The notes beneath the pieces are model-generated. The model searched no databases. It had not been told where the DNA came from and worked only from the letters and a program-made list of their open reading frames with translations. The position numbers and the translations under genes are program-made. Below, piece after piece: positions 17,916 to 18,008 of a DNA stretch of 18,008 bases. The stretch is from an uncultured Opitutia bacterium (GTDB taxonomy: Bacteria; Verrucomicrobiota; Verrucomicrobiia; Opitutales; UBA953), in NCBI GenBank assembly GCA_903882335.1, contig CAIRWP010000092.1:1-18008 (forward strand), given 5' to 3'. Position 1 is the first letter of the stretch; each line of letters starts with the position of its first letter.

Positions 17916-18008
17916 ATGCGCCCGCTCCTCCCCGCCCTCGCCCTCCTCCTTGCCGGTTCGTTCGCCTCCGCCGCCGAGGCGAAGTTCGAGCTTGCCCCCG
18001 ACTTCCTC
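17916..18008 (+). CDS. N-terminus of an exported protein, 3' end outside the window
   Basis: Thirty-one codons are present, beginning at an ATG at 17916 and open to the window edge. Residues 1-20 are a clear signal peptide (MRPLLPALALLLAG, then Ala/Ser-rich to SAAEA), so the product is exported. The mature part visible, KFELAPDFL, is too short to assign a family; it recalls the openings of secreted beta-propeller or dehydrogenase-type proteins of PVC bacteria, but this is only an impression. No Shine-Dalgarno sequence precedes the start (CACCCCCT). It diverges from the DUF1080 gene. Confidence 0.65.
   Translation, partial: MRPLLPALALLLAGSFASAAEAKFELAPDFL

Overview
The window is GC-rich, densely coding and shows no tRNA, rRNA, CRISPR array or mobile element. 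Its gene content is typical of the PVC superphylum, and I favour Verrucomicrobiota over Planctomycetota. The evidence is DUF1501, DUF1549/DUF1553 and PSCyt1-type cytochromes next to a Cys-type sulfatase, a DUF1080 protein, and Tat-exported or signal-peptide-bearing products for almost every gene. Placement below phylum level is not possible from this sequence.

Region 1 (1-11674, minus strand) reads as one six-gene operon. In transcription order it encodes a Tat-exported DUF1501 protein, a secreted protein with two pre-peptidase C-terminal (PPC) domains, a 933-aa PSCyt1/Ig-like/DUF1549/DUF1553 cytochrome, a 1119-aa protein joining a PSCyt1 haem domain, a seven-bladed WD40 propeller and about 640 residues of coiled coil, an arylsulfatase-like enzyme, and the start of a secreted protein that runs off the left edge. 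Intergenic gaps are 25, 2, 16 and 62 bp, then a 4-bp ATGA overlap. Clusters of this kind are associated in PVC bacteria with extracytoplasmic breakdown of (often sulfated) polysaccharides. The cytochrome and DUF partners have no settled biochemical role.

Region 2 (11675-11864) is a 190-bp divergent intergenic region. It holds a TTGACA-17 bp-TAGATA promoter candidate for the rightward genes, placed so close to the start codon that the leader would be only about 10 nt. It also holds a G-tract cluster matching the G-quadruplex consensus, an AT-rich patch, and a perfect 6-bp inverted repeat in the DUF1501 leader.

Region 3 (11865-15965, plus strand) is the least familiar part. A tight two-gene unit encodes an 876-aa inner-membrane protein and a 487-aa lipoprotein. 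The membrane protein has three N-terminal transmembrane helices, a roughly 290-residue extracytoplasmic coiled coil with a break exactly at its middle, a fourth and fifth helix, and a roughly 365-residue extracytoplasmic C-terminal domain. The lipoprotein is Pro/Ala/Thr-rich and contains thirteen consecutive units of 17-19 (mostly 18) residues, each opening with an L-x-L-like hydrophobic triplet. The two could form an envelope-spanning assembly. This is the best candidate here for an undescribed system.

Region 4 (15966-18008) has a convergent Tat-exported metallophosphoesterase, a clear intrinsic terminator, a secreted DUF1080 protein, and the first 31 codons of another exported protein pointing out of the window. 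Almost no start codon in the window has a recognisable Shine-Dalgarno sequence.
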